NCBI GenBank assembly: GCA_051453625.1
Contig: JBOZIK010000001.1
Location: 10,535,490-10,599,489 of the forward strand
Source: Welwitschia mirabilis
Taxonomy: Eukaryota; Gnetophyta; Gnetopsida; Welwitschiales
Direction of reading: 5' to 3'
Length of the DNA: 64,000 bases
A program made the translations under genes and the position numbers. Numbering within the stretch: the first letter of the stretch is position 1; each line of letters opens with the position of its first letter. Of the stretch, positions 1 to 12,231 are shown one piece after another. Under the pieces are notes generated by a model. It did not search any database, was not told the DNA's origin, and saw only the letters and a program-made list of their open reading frames with translations.

Positions 1-370
1 AGGTGCATTTTTAGATTAATTTGCATTACATTCTATTTAACATACTTGATAGCTTAAGTTTTTCTTGGTTAATAATAATTTCCCTAACTAATTTAGGTTA
101 TATAGGATCAATCTTCTTAACAAGTCAATTTGATAATTGAATAGGTGTTCATCTAGAATAGAATATATATGCATTTGCATAAGTGTGTTTCATTGCATTA
201 TTTCTTACATTATTATTTAAATTCTAAAATAATATAATATTTCTTTAGAATTAATTCTCCTTCTTCCTTCACATGCCTTTAATTGATTTATGACATTTGG
301 GGTTACTTCCATCTATACTAGTGTGTTGTATTTGTAATATACCTATTTGTGATTGACAGGATTAAGTAAG
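1..370 (+). repeat. 3' end of the copy A 5' LTR
   Basis: The stretch near 320-365 (CTATACTAGTGTGTTG, then TGTGATTGACAGGATT) recurs at about 18018-18064 before the end of copy B, and as a reverse complement near 22080-22110 in copy C just outside its primer site. Position and recurrence identify it as the LTR end. The exact boundary with the primer site cannot be fixed, because the 35-40 bases before the primer site differ between copies. Confidence 0.6.
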
Positions 371-405
371 ATGTAAAGATTATAAAATTATAAACAACAA
401 GATCT

Positions 406-423
406 TAGCACTGTTACCGAGGA
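406..423 (+). other. Primer-binding site, tRNA-Asp type (decayed)
   Basis: The 18-mer TAGCACTGTTACCGAGGA aligns without gaps to TGGCGCCGTTGCCGGGGA, which is complementary to the 3' end of plant tRNA-Asp and is the usual Athila primer site. All five differences are transitions (four G-to-A, one C-to-T). It would have primed minus-strand cDNA synthesis. It lies just inside the 5' LTR and about 840 bases before gag. Confidence 0.8.
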
Positions 424-572
424 AGGATACCGAGGAGTTTCAGGATTGTCATTACTTAGGTGAGTAGATCAAATTTTAGTTCAAATATTTATCTATAATA
501 ATGTTGTATTTCTAGTTGTAATTGTAGCTTTTCTTTTTGTAGTTTTTGGTTTTTTAGTCTGTAATAATGCTT

Positions 573-820
573 TATCGTCCATGCTATCATCTAGATAATA
601 TGGAAGATAATAGTTCAATTTAAAAAATTTTACGATATCATAGTCATAAAGATAAAAGTTTTCATATTTTCCCCTTCATCATCTAGATAATGAAAAAGAT
701 AACTATTAGTTTTTATTTCTCTATTATTTTGTAACTCTACTTTTTGATTTTTTGTTGTTTTTCAGTTTTTTGTGTGTTACTGTCGTCTAGGATATCATTT
801 GGATAATGAAGAAGATGATG
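573..820 (+). repeat. Three 9-10-9 hairpin motifs in the copy A leader
   Basis: Three 28-base units share one architecture, a 9-base arm, a 10-base loop starting GATAAT, and a 9-base arm. They lie at 585-612 (TATCATCTA / AAGATAATA), 677-704 (CATCATCTA / AAGATAACT) and 793-820 (TATCATTTG / AAGATGATG). Most positions pair, with some wobble. The same unit recurs in LTRs and other noncoding parts of this family (see findings). Confidence 0.6.
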
Positions 821-1110
821 CTCAAGGAAACTAAAATAACTAATCATGTTTTTATATGACTAATTTAGGTAAGAAATATTAGAAAAAGTAGTTGTTGCTA
901 GAAGAAAATAATGCTCAAGGAAACTAAAATAACTAATCATGTTTTTATATGACTAATTTAGGTAAGAAATATTAGAAAAAGTAGTTGNNNNNNNNNNNNN
1001 NNNNNNNNNNNNNNNNNNNNNNNNNNNNNNNNNNNNNNNNNNNNNNNNNNNNNNNNNNNNNNNNNNNNNNNNNNNNNNNNNNNNNNNAAAGTAGTTGTTG
1101 CTAGAAGAAA
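818..1110. repeat. 93-bp tandem duplication around a 100-N gap
   Basis: A unit beginning ATGCTCAAGG at 818 restarts at 911, a period of 93 bases. The sequence after the gap (1088 onward) resumes within the same unit (AAAGTAGTTG, also just left of the gap). This is a local tandem duplication of the retroelement leader or an assembly artefact of contig ends that were not merged. Confidence 0.7.
988..1087. other. Assembly gap (100 N)
   Basis: Run of N flanked on both sides by AAAGTAGTTG, so the contigs may really overlap. Confidence 0.95.
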
Positions 1111-1259
1111 ATATCAGAGAAAGATTGGTTGACTTCAGATTAAAATCAGGTTCACAGTTCCTAGGTACATATAACATCTCTTCTAAATTTATCTTTTTAG
1201 AATATAATTTTGTGAATAAAAATTTTTTAGAAAATAATTTAGAATAAGATAATTTTAAA

Positions 1260-2980
1260 ATGTTGAATGCTACGCAAAAATAAAAACAAGTCATAGGATC
1301 TTCAAACACTCATCCTAATGTAAATCTTACTCTTAAAGAAATGATAGCAAATAGAAAACATGAAATACAGACCCTTTTTTATTTATCTCCAACTGACAAT
1401 ATTGAGTTGAAAAACTTGAATGCTTATCCCATCTTTGATGAAAAAAACAATGAGGATCCTCTCCAATGCATTGCTGACATTAAACAATCAGTTCATACCT
1501 TTGGTAACGGATAAAAAAAGAATTACTAATCATACCTATATCATCATTTTTTCCATTATGTTAAAAGAAAAAGAAAAACTTTGGTTAAGAAATATATCCC
1601 ACAAGAGTTTAAAAACATGAAATCAAGTTTAGTAAGCTTTTATTTAGAGATTTATTAGTGAATCAATAATCAGAAAGAGAAAGAAAGAAGTAACTAACTT
1701 CCAATAACAACCACACGAGGATTATGCTTCCACCTACGAATGATTCTTTATTGCAATCCATTCTAGTTTAATAGATGCATTAACATGAGAAAAATTACTA
1801 GATTACTTTTATAGTGGATTGAACAGCCAAATAAAATAGCTTATGAATTTTTCTTATGGTGAGAATCTCATATTAAAAAATGCTTGAAAAACATTAAAAG
1901 AACTTGTTTAAGTGAGTTAAAGAAAAAACTAACATTTAGAGATAACCTCATCATAGACCAAATTATTAAAGATTTAAAAGAAATAAAATAAGAAAAGGAG
2001 ATAGAATGAGTATAAACTAAATCAGTAAATTTGATTAGAGATTTTATGACAACCTTATAAAAATTTTCTGAGATGATTTTAGATTTGAAACTAACAACTA
2101 AAAAGAGTGTTGTGCAAACTTGTGACTCATGTGAAGATAATTATCACAAAACTAAGGATCATTCTCTTATTACCAACCTATAAAGAAAGAATTTATGAAG
2201 AAACTTGTGCTTTTAATCAAAAATCTTCAAACTTTAGAAATCAAAACCAAAATTAGAATCAAAACCAATTCCAACCTAGGATGCATGCACAATCTAATTT
2301 TCAAACCTTTGATAAAAAATTTAAAAATTTTAAAATCAATCCTTAACCTTTCAAAAGTTGATTTGAAAATTTAAACTTTCAACCAAGTTCATCAAACTTT
2401 TAATATCAAAATAATTCACTTAAAAATTCTATAGATGAACTTAGAAAATCTCAAGAAAAGGCAAATTATAACATTAAGAATTTAGTGAATGTCCTTTAAT
2501 AAACTATGTTAGTAAATTAAAGACTGCAAGGATCATTAGAAACACAACCTCTATCAAATCCTAATGAAATAAGAAAAGGTTATAATATTATGATAAGAAT
2601 TGAAAATGAAATAAACCATCCTCTTTATGAAGCCTCAACCTTTTAAAACAACATAAGAAATGATGAAGAAGAATAGCACATTGAAATATTATAAAATTAT
2701 AACTTTCATTCTCATTTAAATGATAAAAGTAAAAAAGAAAAATTTTGCAAAGAAAAAAGAAAAGAAACATATAACCCCTTGGCTTGATAGGCTGAACAGT
2801 CATTCAACCTTCGATGATCATCTTAAATCCTTAATGCAAAATGTGAGCATAAACTTACCATTTTGGAAACTTTTGTAAGAAAACCCAAAATATTCTAAGT
2901 TGTGGAAAGACTTAATAAGAAGAAAATAAAAATGAACTATACCTAGTAAAGCCTTTTTAGCTCAACCCCTAACCAACTTA
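1260..2980 (+). pseudogene. gag remnant, Athila-like copy A
   Basis: Likely starts at the ATG at 1260. Encodes the capsid-like gag that packages retroelement RNA. Recognisable parts are an early KHEIQ...LNAYPIF segment near 1350-1440, a core around 1500-1620 with the LWLRNISHKSLKT motif typical of retrotransposon gag, and an Asn/Gln-rich C-terminal part near 2230-2420. Copy D at 61853 onward has the same order and wording, which supports the assignment. Stops are frequent and the frame shifts, so no protein longer than about 66 residues remains open. Confidence 0.75.
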
Positions 2981-2989
2981 GTTTTAAAA

Positions 2990-3490
2990 AAATCTTCAAA
3001 ATTTAAATATCCAGGGGTACCAATGGTTAGTTTCATATTAGAGGGAAATAAAAGAAGAAAAATGGCTTTAATCAACATTGTAATAAATGTCAACATTATG
3101 TCATTACACATTTGTAAGAGAATTGGTTTAGAAACTAGAATAAAGATTACTCAGATTATCTTAGAATTAGTAGACACATCAATTAAGAGATCCTTGAGAG
3201 TTATAAAAGATTTAATGATTTAAATTAAAGAGGTATTCTACTCAATAGATGTGGTTGTAATAGAGATCAAACATAACAGAGGTTATCCATTACTTCTAGG
3301 AAGAGCATTCTATATGATAGCCCATTGCATTATTGAAAGGAGAACTAGGATGATGGAGTGTCACTTAGAAAATAACAAGTTTACAATTAGAGTTTTTAAT
3401 GTAGTTGAGAAAGGCCTAGGTGATGAATGGAATGTAGAAAATAAAATTAAGCCAACTTTGTTTTTACAACATTATCCACTTAAAGAAAGA
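2990..3490 (+). pseudogene. Aspartic protease remnant, copy A
   Basis: Two open segments, 3023-3223 and 3251-3493, separated by one stop, form a retropepsin-like domain. Seen: NIMSLHICKRIGLE after the active-site region, then RGYPLLLGRAF and HCII, matching the C-terminal flap and helix region of Athila proteases. The catalytic Asp of the D(T/L)GA motif is not visible; the corresponding stretch reads NIVINVN, consistent with GAT-to-AAT decay. The same domain occurs on the minus strand at 18764-19140 and at the right end of the window. It would have cleaved the gag-pol polyprotein. Confidence 0.75.
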
Positions 3491-3779
3491 TAGCTAAAGT
3501 TACATGAACCTACATATATGACAATCCACTTGAGATATAAAACTTAAAAGATTTTGATAAATTCAACTTTGAGCATTCAAAAAATGATCTTTTAGATTAG
3601 AAAGATGAATAAATAGAACTTTTTATCTAGAAAGAATTTTAACTATTGCAAACAAATGAGATTTCACATTTTAAGCAAGGTCATCCACTTGTGACATTTG
3701 AACAATAGTTCAAGACGATGATCATTCTTGATGAATCTTTTTCAAAAACTAAAAATCTTAGTTTGAATCTAAATTTCAA

Positions 3780-5230
3780 ACCTCTACCTGGTGGACTGAA
3801 ATAAATTTTTCTCTATAATGATCAAAACAAACTTTTAATAGTCAATGAAAACCACTCTCCTAATTAATAATCAACCTTAATCTCTTTTTTGAATTCTAAA
3901 GTTAATGCATTTGCTTGATCTCATAAAGATCTATCAACCATGCCTCCTTTTATTATTTAATATAAAATTTATCTTAAGGTTAGATAATAATAAAGGAGAT
4001 CAAATCCAATACTTAAACAAGTAGTAAAGGATAAAATAATTAAATTAATGGACATTGGGGTCATTATGCTATATCAGATAGTGAATGAGTTAGTTCCTTA
4101 ACTGTAGTACTAAAGAAAGATGGGAAATGGAGAATGTGTACAGACTTTAGAAAACTTAATAAAGTCACAAAAAAATACCATTACCTTCTAACCTTCCTTG
4201 ACCAAATTTAGGGATAGCTTTTTATTTTTTCCTTAATGGATATAGCAGTTATAGTCAAGTTTACTAGCTAGTGAAGACTACGATAAAACAACTTTTACTT
4301 TTTCTTATAAGACATCTGCTTTTAGATTAACATGTTTTGAACTTTACAATGCTTTTAAAACATTTCAATGAGCTATGATGGGTATCTTTCTGACATGTTA
4401 AAGGATTGGATAGAAATATTTATGAATGACTTCTTAATCTTTTGAAAAAAGTTTGATCAAATCTTAGAAAGATTATAGAAAGTCCTTGATAGATGTATAG
4501 AGTATGGCATTTATTTAAGTTGGAAAAAGAGCTTATTTTTAGTTGATAATGGAATAGTCTCAAGTCACCACATTTTTAATAAAGGATTTAGGATGGACCC
4601 TAAAAAAGTAAGTGTCATTAAAGATCTAACTCCTCCAGCCAAAGTTAAATAAATTCAATCTTTTCTTAGATATTATGGTTTTTATGTTGCTTCATATAAG
4701 ATTATGCTAAAATCTGTAAATTCCTTCACTTGTTATTAGAGAAAGAAGTAAAATTTGAATTGAATAAATCTTGTCAACTTGCTTTCAACACACTTAAGAA
4801 TAAAATCTCTTCTTTATCTATTATGATAGGACATAGTTAGAATAAGGATTTTAAACTAATGTGTGACGTTATTAATATTGTTGTGGGTGGAATGCTTAGA
4901 AAAAAATATGAAAATGATTCTAAAGCTATATCTTATCATAATAAAACATTATTTAAAGCTCAAACAAATTACACAACTATTGAGAGAGAGATATTAGCCA
5001 TAATATTTTGTCTCGATAATCTTAGATATTATCTTTTAGGCCTCCATACAAACATTTACATAGATCATGCAACTAATTGATAATTGATGGATAAGAAATA
5101 TTCTAGTGCTAGATTGATTAGATAGATCCTTTTAATGTAGGAATTTAATCTCACCATCATAGATAAGGCAGGAATACATAATAATGTAGTAGATTATTCA
5201 TCATGCCTTTCTTCTTCTAATGACTTTTTT
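3780..5230 (+). pseudogene. Reverse transcriptase and RNase H remnant, copy A
   Basis: The RT begins with a conserved pre-RT segment near 3780-4060, followed by a KKDGKWRMCTDFRKLNK-like region (4110-4170). The active-site box near 4410-4440 reads MNDFLIF where Athila elements have a DD pair, so one catalytic Asp is now Asn. The connection region lies at 4560-4720. RNase H follows: 4859-5080 is open and starts MCD, contains a conserved Glu in TTIEREILAI and Asp in YIDHA, which are the RNase H catalytic positions. Several frameshifts and stops divide the region. It is inactive. Confidence 0.8.
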
Positions 5231-5369
5231 TATTAATGATTCTTTCCTAGATGAATAATTTTTTACTATATCTTCTACTTATCACCCTCCTTGATATGTT
5301 GATATTATCAATTATGTTAATACTTTAAAAACAACACAAAATTAGGATCACAATCAAAGAAAATCTTTC

Positions 5370-6530
5370 TTCAATAGAATAGGTGATTATGAATGGATAG
5401 AGCCACATCTTTATCATAGGTGGAAATACAAAATCATGAGAAAATGTATGCCAGAATGGAAAAAATTAGATATCCTTCATCTTTATCATGGTGGTATTTG
5501 TGATGGATATTTTAGTGATTAAAAAACAGCCATGAAAGTTTTTCATTCTAGATTTTATGCTAGAAGGTGTGATGCATGTCAACATTATGGTATCCTTATA
5601 CATTCTCAAGAAATGGTCCTTAAACTAATTCTTAAATGTGAACCTTTTTATTATTTAGGAATCAATTTCATAGGCCTAATCAAATCACCTTCTAAAGATA
5701 AAAACTACATCTTAGTGGTTATTGATTATGTGACTAAATGATTTGAAGTAATTTCTACTTTTATAAATGATGCCTAAACTATTTGTAATTTTGTTAGAAT
5801 TTAAATTTTTTAATAATTTAGCTTTTCTTGAATAATCATTAGTGATCAGGGAACTCATTTTATCAATCATCTTTTTAGGAAACTTCTTTTATCCATTAGA
5901 ACAGAACATAGAATAGTTGTGCTTACCATTTACAAATCAATGAATAAGTTGAAAATACCAATAAAAAAACTAAAAAAGTGCTTTAAAAATCTATTTCTAC
6001 TAATAAGAAATCTTGGGCTTTTAAACTTAATAATACTCTTTGAGCTTACCATACTACTTGGTGTAATTCTCTTGGTTTTTCACCTTATGAACTTGTATAC
6101 AACAAAGTCTGTATTTTACCTATTGATGTTTGTTACAATTTCTATTATTCAATACATTAACTTAATTTTGTAAAGTTAGAAGAAAATCTTAAAACTCATT
6201 TAGTTCAATTAGGTTATTTAGATGAAAACCAAACTTAAGTTATACATCATCAACTTATTCACAAAGCTCAAAATAAGTTTAAACATGATAAAAAGTTAAT
6301 TCATAAGAAGTTTAAACTTGGTCAACTAGTTCTGTTATACAATAATAGAGTACATCTTCCACATAATAAGTTGACTTAAAAATGGTTAGATTCTTACCTT
6401 ATCAAGAAAGTATATTTTAATGGCTCTATTGAGATTTTTTACTTAACCATTAAATACATTCATAAAGTTAATGGACAAAGGTTAAAAATATCTTAGCAAC
6501 TTTCTAATGCAATTTTGAACATGATAGGAG
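5370..6530 (+). pseudogene. Integrase remnant, copy A
   Basis: The zinc-binding N-terminus is partly visible (FYARRCDACQHYG at about 5550-5590). The catalytic core follows: the first acidic site reads GINFIG where GIDFMG is usual (Asp-to-Asn), and the second, ISDQGTHF, is intact near 5840-5870. The C-terminal part continues to about 6530 (IHKVNGQRLK). The final part is duplicated at 11003-11290 in copy B. Integrase inserts the cDNA into the genome; this one is broken by stops and by loss of a catalytic residue. Confidence 0.8.
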
Positions 6531-6539
6531 CACTTGTCT

Positions 6540-8740
6540 TCGAGTTTCTCCTCGATGAGAAGGACTTCCTCCCTAACATTATCTAAATTTTCTCTTAGCT
6601 TATTCCTTTAAAGGATATTATGATGTCACTTGATCATCTTTTAAACATGACTTATGTATTTATTTTATTTCTATGAGTAGTCTTTATACTTGGGCATTTT
6701 ATAGTGGTAAGATTGGATTCACCTAATCTGAAGACATTTACACATCTAGAACTTCATTTCAAAGGAAGATACTTTATTTTTTATGTTTTTCTCAAAGGCA
6801 AAAAAACTTTGATTATTTAGGTGTCTTCTTTTCTATCTTTCCTCTCACTACTTCAAATTCATCTTTTAGGGTGTATGATCATGTGAAATTTATCTTTTAC
6901 TTCTTTGATTTCAAAAAAATGAAGGAAAAAGAAAAAGTAAAAAAAAATCAAATCATGATGATTTATATCTGAACTAGCTTAAAAACATGGTCACCATGAT
7001 GTCCTACTACAAGCACACCATGGAAAATTTTCCTGAGAGAAGCCTTTGACAGTGTGATATGGTAGTTGTGAAAGGTCCACTAGAAGGTTAATTGGTCATA
7101 CTTTGTAGGTCCTTACTTCTCGAATTATGGTTGTACTTTTCTCATCATAGAAAATAAAATAATGAAAATGTTAAGGCTCTGAAATCAGTGGTGTTCCAAG
7201 TATTATCATAAGCATTTCTTATTTCTTACACTCTTAGTCTTTTCACATGATCATTTTACTTTTGAGGATTCAGGTGTCTGTTTTAAGATGTTAATAAGTA
7301 AGTTCATTTTTAAGAAACTCTTTAATCTTATCACTTATTATCTAGAGCATTTTATTTTTAGCATCGTCATAACCACTGCCTTTCGAATGGAACTTTATAG
7401 AGTTATACATTTAGTCATGCATTTTAAATTAAGTGATGTTATGATCTCTCCCATATGAGTCTACTAAGTTAGAATTTAGGGTATGTAGGCTATATTCTTC
7501 ATGTTCATTATGTCCATTTTTTATTTTGATTTTTTTTAATTACTTAGTTACTTATTTTAAAGCTATTTTTGTACTCTCTTATCATTTTAGGACCTTAACG
7601 TTTGGTAGTTTCCTTGCTTAGTTTTTAATAAAAAGTATATTTCTTAATTAGATGAGTTTCCTTTTAATTTTTTTGATATTTATTTTTAGTTTTTTGGGGT
7701 TTTATAGATTGTTCATAAGTATTTTTGCAAAGGCACATTTGTTGAATACTCATGGACCTACTTCATCCCAACTAGCATATTTTCGTCGCTTAATTTTTTG
7801 ATCATTCACATTCAATATTTGTCAAAATCTTTTCCAAATATTTATTTTTCAAATATGATATTTCTACATTAAGCTCTGAACTTAATCTATTGACTATCAA
7901 AATTTAAGTTTTACAAAATTTTGTCAAACACTTATTGTCTACTTGATCATCTAGATAATAGGAAGGATGACAGCCTAGATTTTCCTGACAGTCATTCTAG
8001 GGTTGTTATCTAAACAACATGACCAGATGATAATGTGTTAAAACCATGGGCTCCATTTTTTTCCACCATTTTTCACCATTTCTAAGCCTTCTCACTTCAT
8101 TCCTTCATATGGCACATATCACGCTAGGAACTACCACTAATTCAGGACCCCCTCTTGTAAATTTGGTACTCTGTATTACAAGATTTAAGTGAATTTTTGA
8201 AAATGTGATGTGTTTTCATTCTCTTACTTATTTTTAATTTTTTCTCTTAATTCTTGATCTTTTGAAGCATAGTTTGGACTTATGTTGTTTAGGTTTTCAT
8301 GCTCTTCAATTTTGAACTCATGAATTCAGTTTTCACCACAAAGTTTTCACAAAATCTGAAATTATGCATTTTATGATGTAGAATTAGGATTTTATATTTG
8401 AAATTTGTTTTCTCATAAACTGTAAATTGAATTAACATGATCCTTTTAGCAAATTAATCAATGTAATAAGCTTTACATTTCTACTAGATTAGATGTTTCA
8501 TTTTAGCACTTTCAGTTTTTGACCTTATGTGGGGCTTACTTAATTAGCAATTTCTCATTTTTTCTAATTTTCATGTGATTTATTCACTCCATTAGTCAAT
8601 ATAAGACATATTATTTTTTAATCCAAGGAAGGACTAATTTTCATAATTTTTACACTAAAAAATCAATTTATGGAGTCATTTTAGAGCTTCCATAAGACAT
8701 AATTTTTTGTGATTTCTACTTGATACAAATATGTGCTAAA
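6540..8740 (+). other. 3' noncoding region of copy A
   Basis: Between integrase and the env-position ORF I see no long frame. The stretch matches 11250-13600 in copy B over long segments (for example the GATCATCTTTTAAAC and CATTTTATAGTGGTAAGAT regions), so it is an integral part of the element. It contains one hairpin motif at 7945-7972 and a second imperfect one at about 7987-8035. Confidence 0.65.
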
Positions 8741-9850
8741 TTTTTATGTTTGATTAGGCCTTACATAATTAAGGCTAGGCAAGCCGAGGTAGAGGCTAAA
8801 CTATCAAAGTAGAGGACGGGCCCTCTGGTTCCACATGTGATATAACGCATTGAGCTTGTACACCCTTCACCTCGACAAACGCATTCTTGGTAGATCCAGG
8901 TAGTTTCTATCACTTTTGAGAGATACTTTAGTGACTTTATGAGTTAGATAGAGCTAGAGATAAAGTAGAGATTGGTAGATCTATAGCTTAGATGGATCAT
9001 TGACATTCATGGATTATACTTTACTTCAAAGACCAAAACATTCTATGACACTATGCACATTGAGAGGTGATTAGATGTTCATGATCATTTGGTTGATATG
9101 ATTATTACTTTTATACATGACCATGACGTATTAATCCTCTTAAGCCACATTATTACTATCATTGTTTTAGATGGCATTGGGAGTATACATATCCACTTAG
9201 CTGATGGTACAGAGGATTGTTGAACTTATGGCGTAGTATCAGATTTTAGTGGTATTCAGGTAAGGGGAGCAGATGGACCTTTCAACTTTCATTTGGAGGA
9301 GACTCAAATTCATGATTGAGGCTAGATATTTATAGCATTTGGGATATTCAAGCCTCCTCTTAATGATATTCAAATGCTTCAGTATACCTGAGCCTATAGG
9401 AAAGTACAGATTAACACATTTATAGACTTTAGCTTGCTACCTACAGGACATCAGGATTCAAATTCCAAGAGAGGTAAAGAGATCTTAGGTTTACAGAATT
9501 ATATCTAAGACTACTATTAATTATATTTAGGTTCTCCTAGTTGAGATAGTTTAGGATCTTATAGAGACCACAAATCAAGGATTCATAGAGCTTTGAGATA
9601 GGATATCTACTATTGAGAGGAGAGTTCAGAACACTAAGAAGCAACTCATTAGTGTACGTCATCGCATCCTATGAATAGAGCTTGGTGTAATTGTTGACCT
9701 TCTAGAGTCTATCAAAGTACAGGGAGATGAGACCACTTGGTCCATTATGATAGCTCTTAACCAATTTTTCCCTATGGATTTTAAGCATCTTCCATCTTTT
9801 CCAACTGCACCTAAGCCTACTACCCATTAAGACTTCATTGTGGTACGATA
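8740..9850 (+). pseudogene. Env-position ORF remnant of copy A
   Basis: Downstream of pol, in the place where Athila elements carry an additional ORF often called env-like. The sequence is decayed but still codes in pieces: a Leu/Ile-rich part near 9090-9170 and a C-terminal stretch near 9560-9670 with heptad-like Glu/Arg/Ile spacing suggesting a coiled coil (RISTIERRVQNTKKQL, with stops around it). It ends in a Pro-rich tail near 9790-9830. Copy B has the same tail at 15940-16510. No signal peptide or membrane segment could be read confidently, so an envelope role is position-based only. Confidence 0.5.
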
Positions 9851-10365
9851 ATGGGAGTAATATATATTTTTATTATACTTCGTATGTTTCCTCTATGGAT
9901 TATACTAAAAATGATGATTTTTATAAACATAAGTTCTAAGCATTTTTCATGATTATTATGTACATTTTAAGATTTGAGGCATTTTTCATTGTGATGATAT
10001 TACATGTTAGACATAGTTATTTGCATGATAGGATAAAAATTAAGTGGAAGGCTAATAAGTTTTAAATGAAAGTTGATATGTATATTTTGAAAAAAAAAAA
10101 TTGCAGGCTTCTATTTTTCCAAGCTTTTTGATTGACTATCATCTGCTTTATCTAGGAAAATGATAGCTTACCTCAGTGATTCTGCAAAGCTAAAACATTT
10201 AGTCATCTAATTTTCATGTTTTATTCTACTCTGTGATATTTTTAGCATTATCTATAAGCCCATTTTATAATTTCTAAATTAATCTTGTGTTTAAGACAAT
10301 TTGTTTTGCAATCATAGTTATTCACTTGGTTTTATCAAGGAGTGAAAAGACTAAGCAAATGGCTA

Positions 10366-10902
10366 TGATGCGTTAATTTATGTGTATTTGATGGGGTATT
10401 ATGGATTATTTTATAGGACATTAGACAGGTTTATGTTGAGTTTCTATGATTGTGGAGAGTTAAAGAAAACATCATGAAATCATATAGACTCCATTACATT
10501 TTGTAACTATTTAAAGCAATTTACAATACTTCCTATTTGAAGTAAAGATATTGTAAATAAGAAGCTAATGTAGTTCAAGAAGACTTTCATAAAAGCCTAT
10601 CATCCACTCCATCATTCAGACAATAGTTAGGATGATAGATGAAGACTTGCTTACATGGATGATTACTATATAAATCAAGTAGCTGACGTAGATCTTGTAT
10701 AGTTTGCATCGTCTCCTCCATCATTCAGATGATAATTAATATGATACTGAAGTAAAACAATTTGCCAACTTTCATCCATTTCATCCGTTTCTTTCTCATG
10801 ATTAAGCATATTTCTAGCATAACTATTACATCGTGAGCATCAGTTAGGTTTTTTTTTTTTTTTTTAGTATAAATAAACCTCCCCCTCAATCCTCTTATTA
10901 AT
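10366..10902 (+). repeat. Start of the 3' LTR of copy A
   Basis: The segment from about 10366 (TGATGCGTTAATTTATG, then TATTTGATGG) aligns to about 17020 in copy B and to the reverse complement of about 23521-23549 in copy C, which marks the LTR start. It contains two hairpin motifs at 10610-10637 and 10719-10746 and a TATA-like TATAAATAAACC near 10870. It then runs into a gap. Confidence 0.6.
10866..10880 (+). promoter_or_regulatory. LTR TATA box, copy A
   Basis: AGTATAAATAAACCTC lies in the LTR at the same relative place as CTATAAATATCCCCC in the copy C LTR (minus strand, about 22597-22612) and CTATAAATACCCC in the fragment at about 13891-13906. Recurrence supports it as the LTR promoter. 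Confidence 0.5.
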
Positions 10903-11002
10903 NNNNNNNNNNNNNNNNNNNNNNNNNNNNNNNNNNNNNNNNNNNNNNNNNNNNNNNNNNNNNNNNNNNNNNNNNNNNNNNNNNNNNNNNNNNNNNNNNN
11001 NN
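10903..11002. other. Assembly gap (100 N)
   Basis: Separates copy A's 3' LTR from the middle of copy B's integrase. The flanks do not overlap. The junction between the two elements is therefore unknown. Confidence 0.95.
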
Positions 11003-11290
11003 TATAAAAAGTTTTACCCTAGTCAACTTATTTTGTTATACAACAATATAGTTTATCTTTTGAATAACAAGTTGGCCTCTAAATGGTTAGATTCTTAACT
11101 TGTAGAGAAAGTGCACTCGAATGGATTAATTAAGATTTTAGACTTAGAGACTAGAGAAATTCATAAGTTTAATGGAGAATAATTGAAATTATATAAAGAA
11201 TCTTTAGATGTAACCATGGACATAGTTAAAGCACTTGTTTTGGAAGTTTCCCTCAATGAGGAGGACTTTATCTCTATCATTTTCTGAGTT
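11003..11290 (+). pseudogene. Integrase C-terminus remnant, copy B
   Basis: Parallels 6290-6530 of copy A base for base over long stretches (LVLLYNNxxxxLxNKLxSKWLDSYLxxKVxxNGxIxIL... pattern, then HKFNGE). Ends with the same acidic tail. Truncated on the left by the gap. Confidence 0.65.
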
Positions 11291-12231
11291 CTTTCATAAC
11301 CTACTTCTTTGATTAATATTATGATGTTACTTGATCATCTTTTAAACTTGACTTGTGTATTACTTTATGAGGTTTTATGATTAGTATTTATACTTAGGCA
11401 TTTACAGTGGTAAGATTAGATTTATCCAATCTTAAAATATGCTTATGTCTATGGACTTCACTTAAAGGACAATGCCTTCATTCTTATGCTTTTCTTTCAA
11501 TGGTGTTAAGATTTTTAGTTGTTTGGGAGTGTTCTTTTTTATCTTTTATCTGGTATTTACCTTTTTCTTTTTGAGTGTATAATCATGTGGTAATTTCCAA
11601 AAAAAAAAAAAAAGAAACAAAAGAAAGAGATAAAGAAATAATGACCATGATCTATTATATTTTATGCTTTAAGAAAAATATGTAGTTACTATGATGTTTT
11701 ACCATAAGTGTATAATTTTTTTCAAGAGGAACCTTTGGAAATAGTTATGGAACTCCACTAGGAGGTTAGTTGGCCATGCTTCATGGATCCTTACTCCTCT
11801 GACTGTGGTTGTACTTCCCTCATCATGGAAAAAGCTGTAATAAAACTTTGAGGCTATGGAATCAATGGTATTCTTAGTGTTATCAGAAGAATTTCTTATT
11901 TTCTAGACTCGTAGTATTCCCACTTGATCATTCCACTTTTGAAGATTCTAGTGTATTTGTGGGATGAGAGCATGTGAGTTCATTTCTAAGTAGCTTTTAA
12001 TATTGACATTCATTGTTTTAAGCACTTGAATTTTTTGGTATCACTATAACCACTGCCTTTTTGAGTAAAACTTTATGACGTTTATACATTTTGTCAATCA
12101 TATTTACTCAAGTGACTTTGTCATGTCATCCTTGGGAGTTTGCTAGATTAGAACTTAGGACAGGTAAGTAATCTTCTCTTTGTTCCTTGTGTTCATTTTC
12201 ATTCTATATTTCTTTGGTTTTTGAGTTTGGG

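Larger units (their letters stand above)
1..10902 (+). mobile_element. Athila-like Ty3/gypsy LTR retrotransposon, copy A (decayed)
   Basis: A degenerate LTR retrotransposon read left to right. It shows the end of a 5' LTR (about 1-370), a tRNA-Asp-type primer site (406-423), gag, protease, RT/RNase H and integrase in that order, about 2.2 kb of 3' noncoding DNA, an ORF remnant in the env position, and the start of a 3' LTR near 10366. The PR-RT-RH-INT order is Ty3/gypsy. The tRNA-Asp primer site, the RT wording and an extra ORF after integrase point to the Athila lineage. All reading frames carry many stops, so it cannot act autonomously. The left end lies outside the window and the right end runs into a 100-N gap. 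Family order is seen in the sequence; the lineage is inferred without a database search. Confidence 0.85.
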
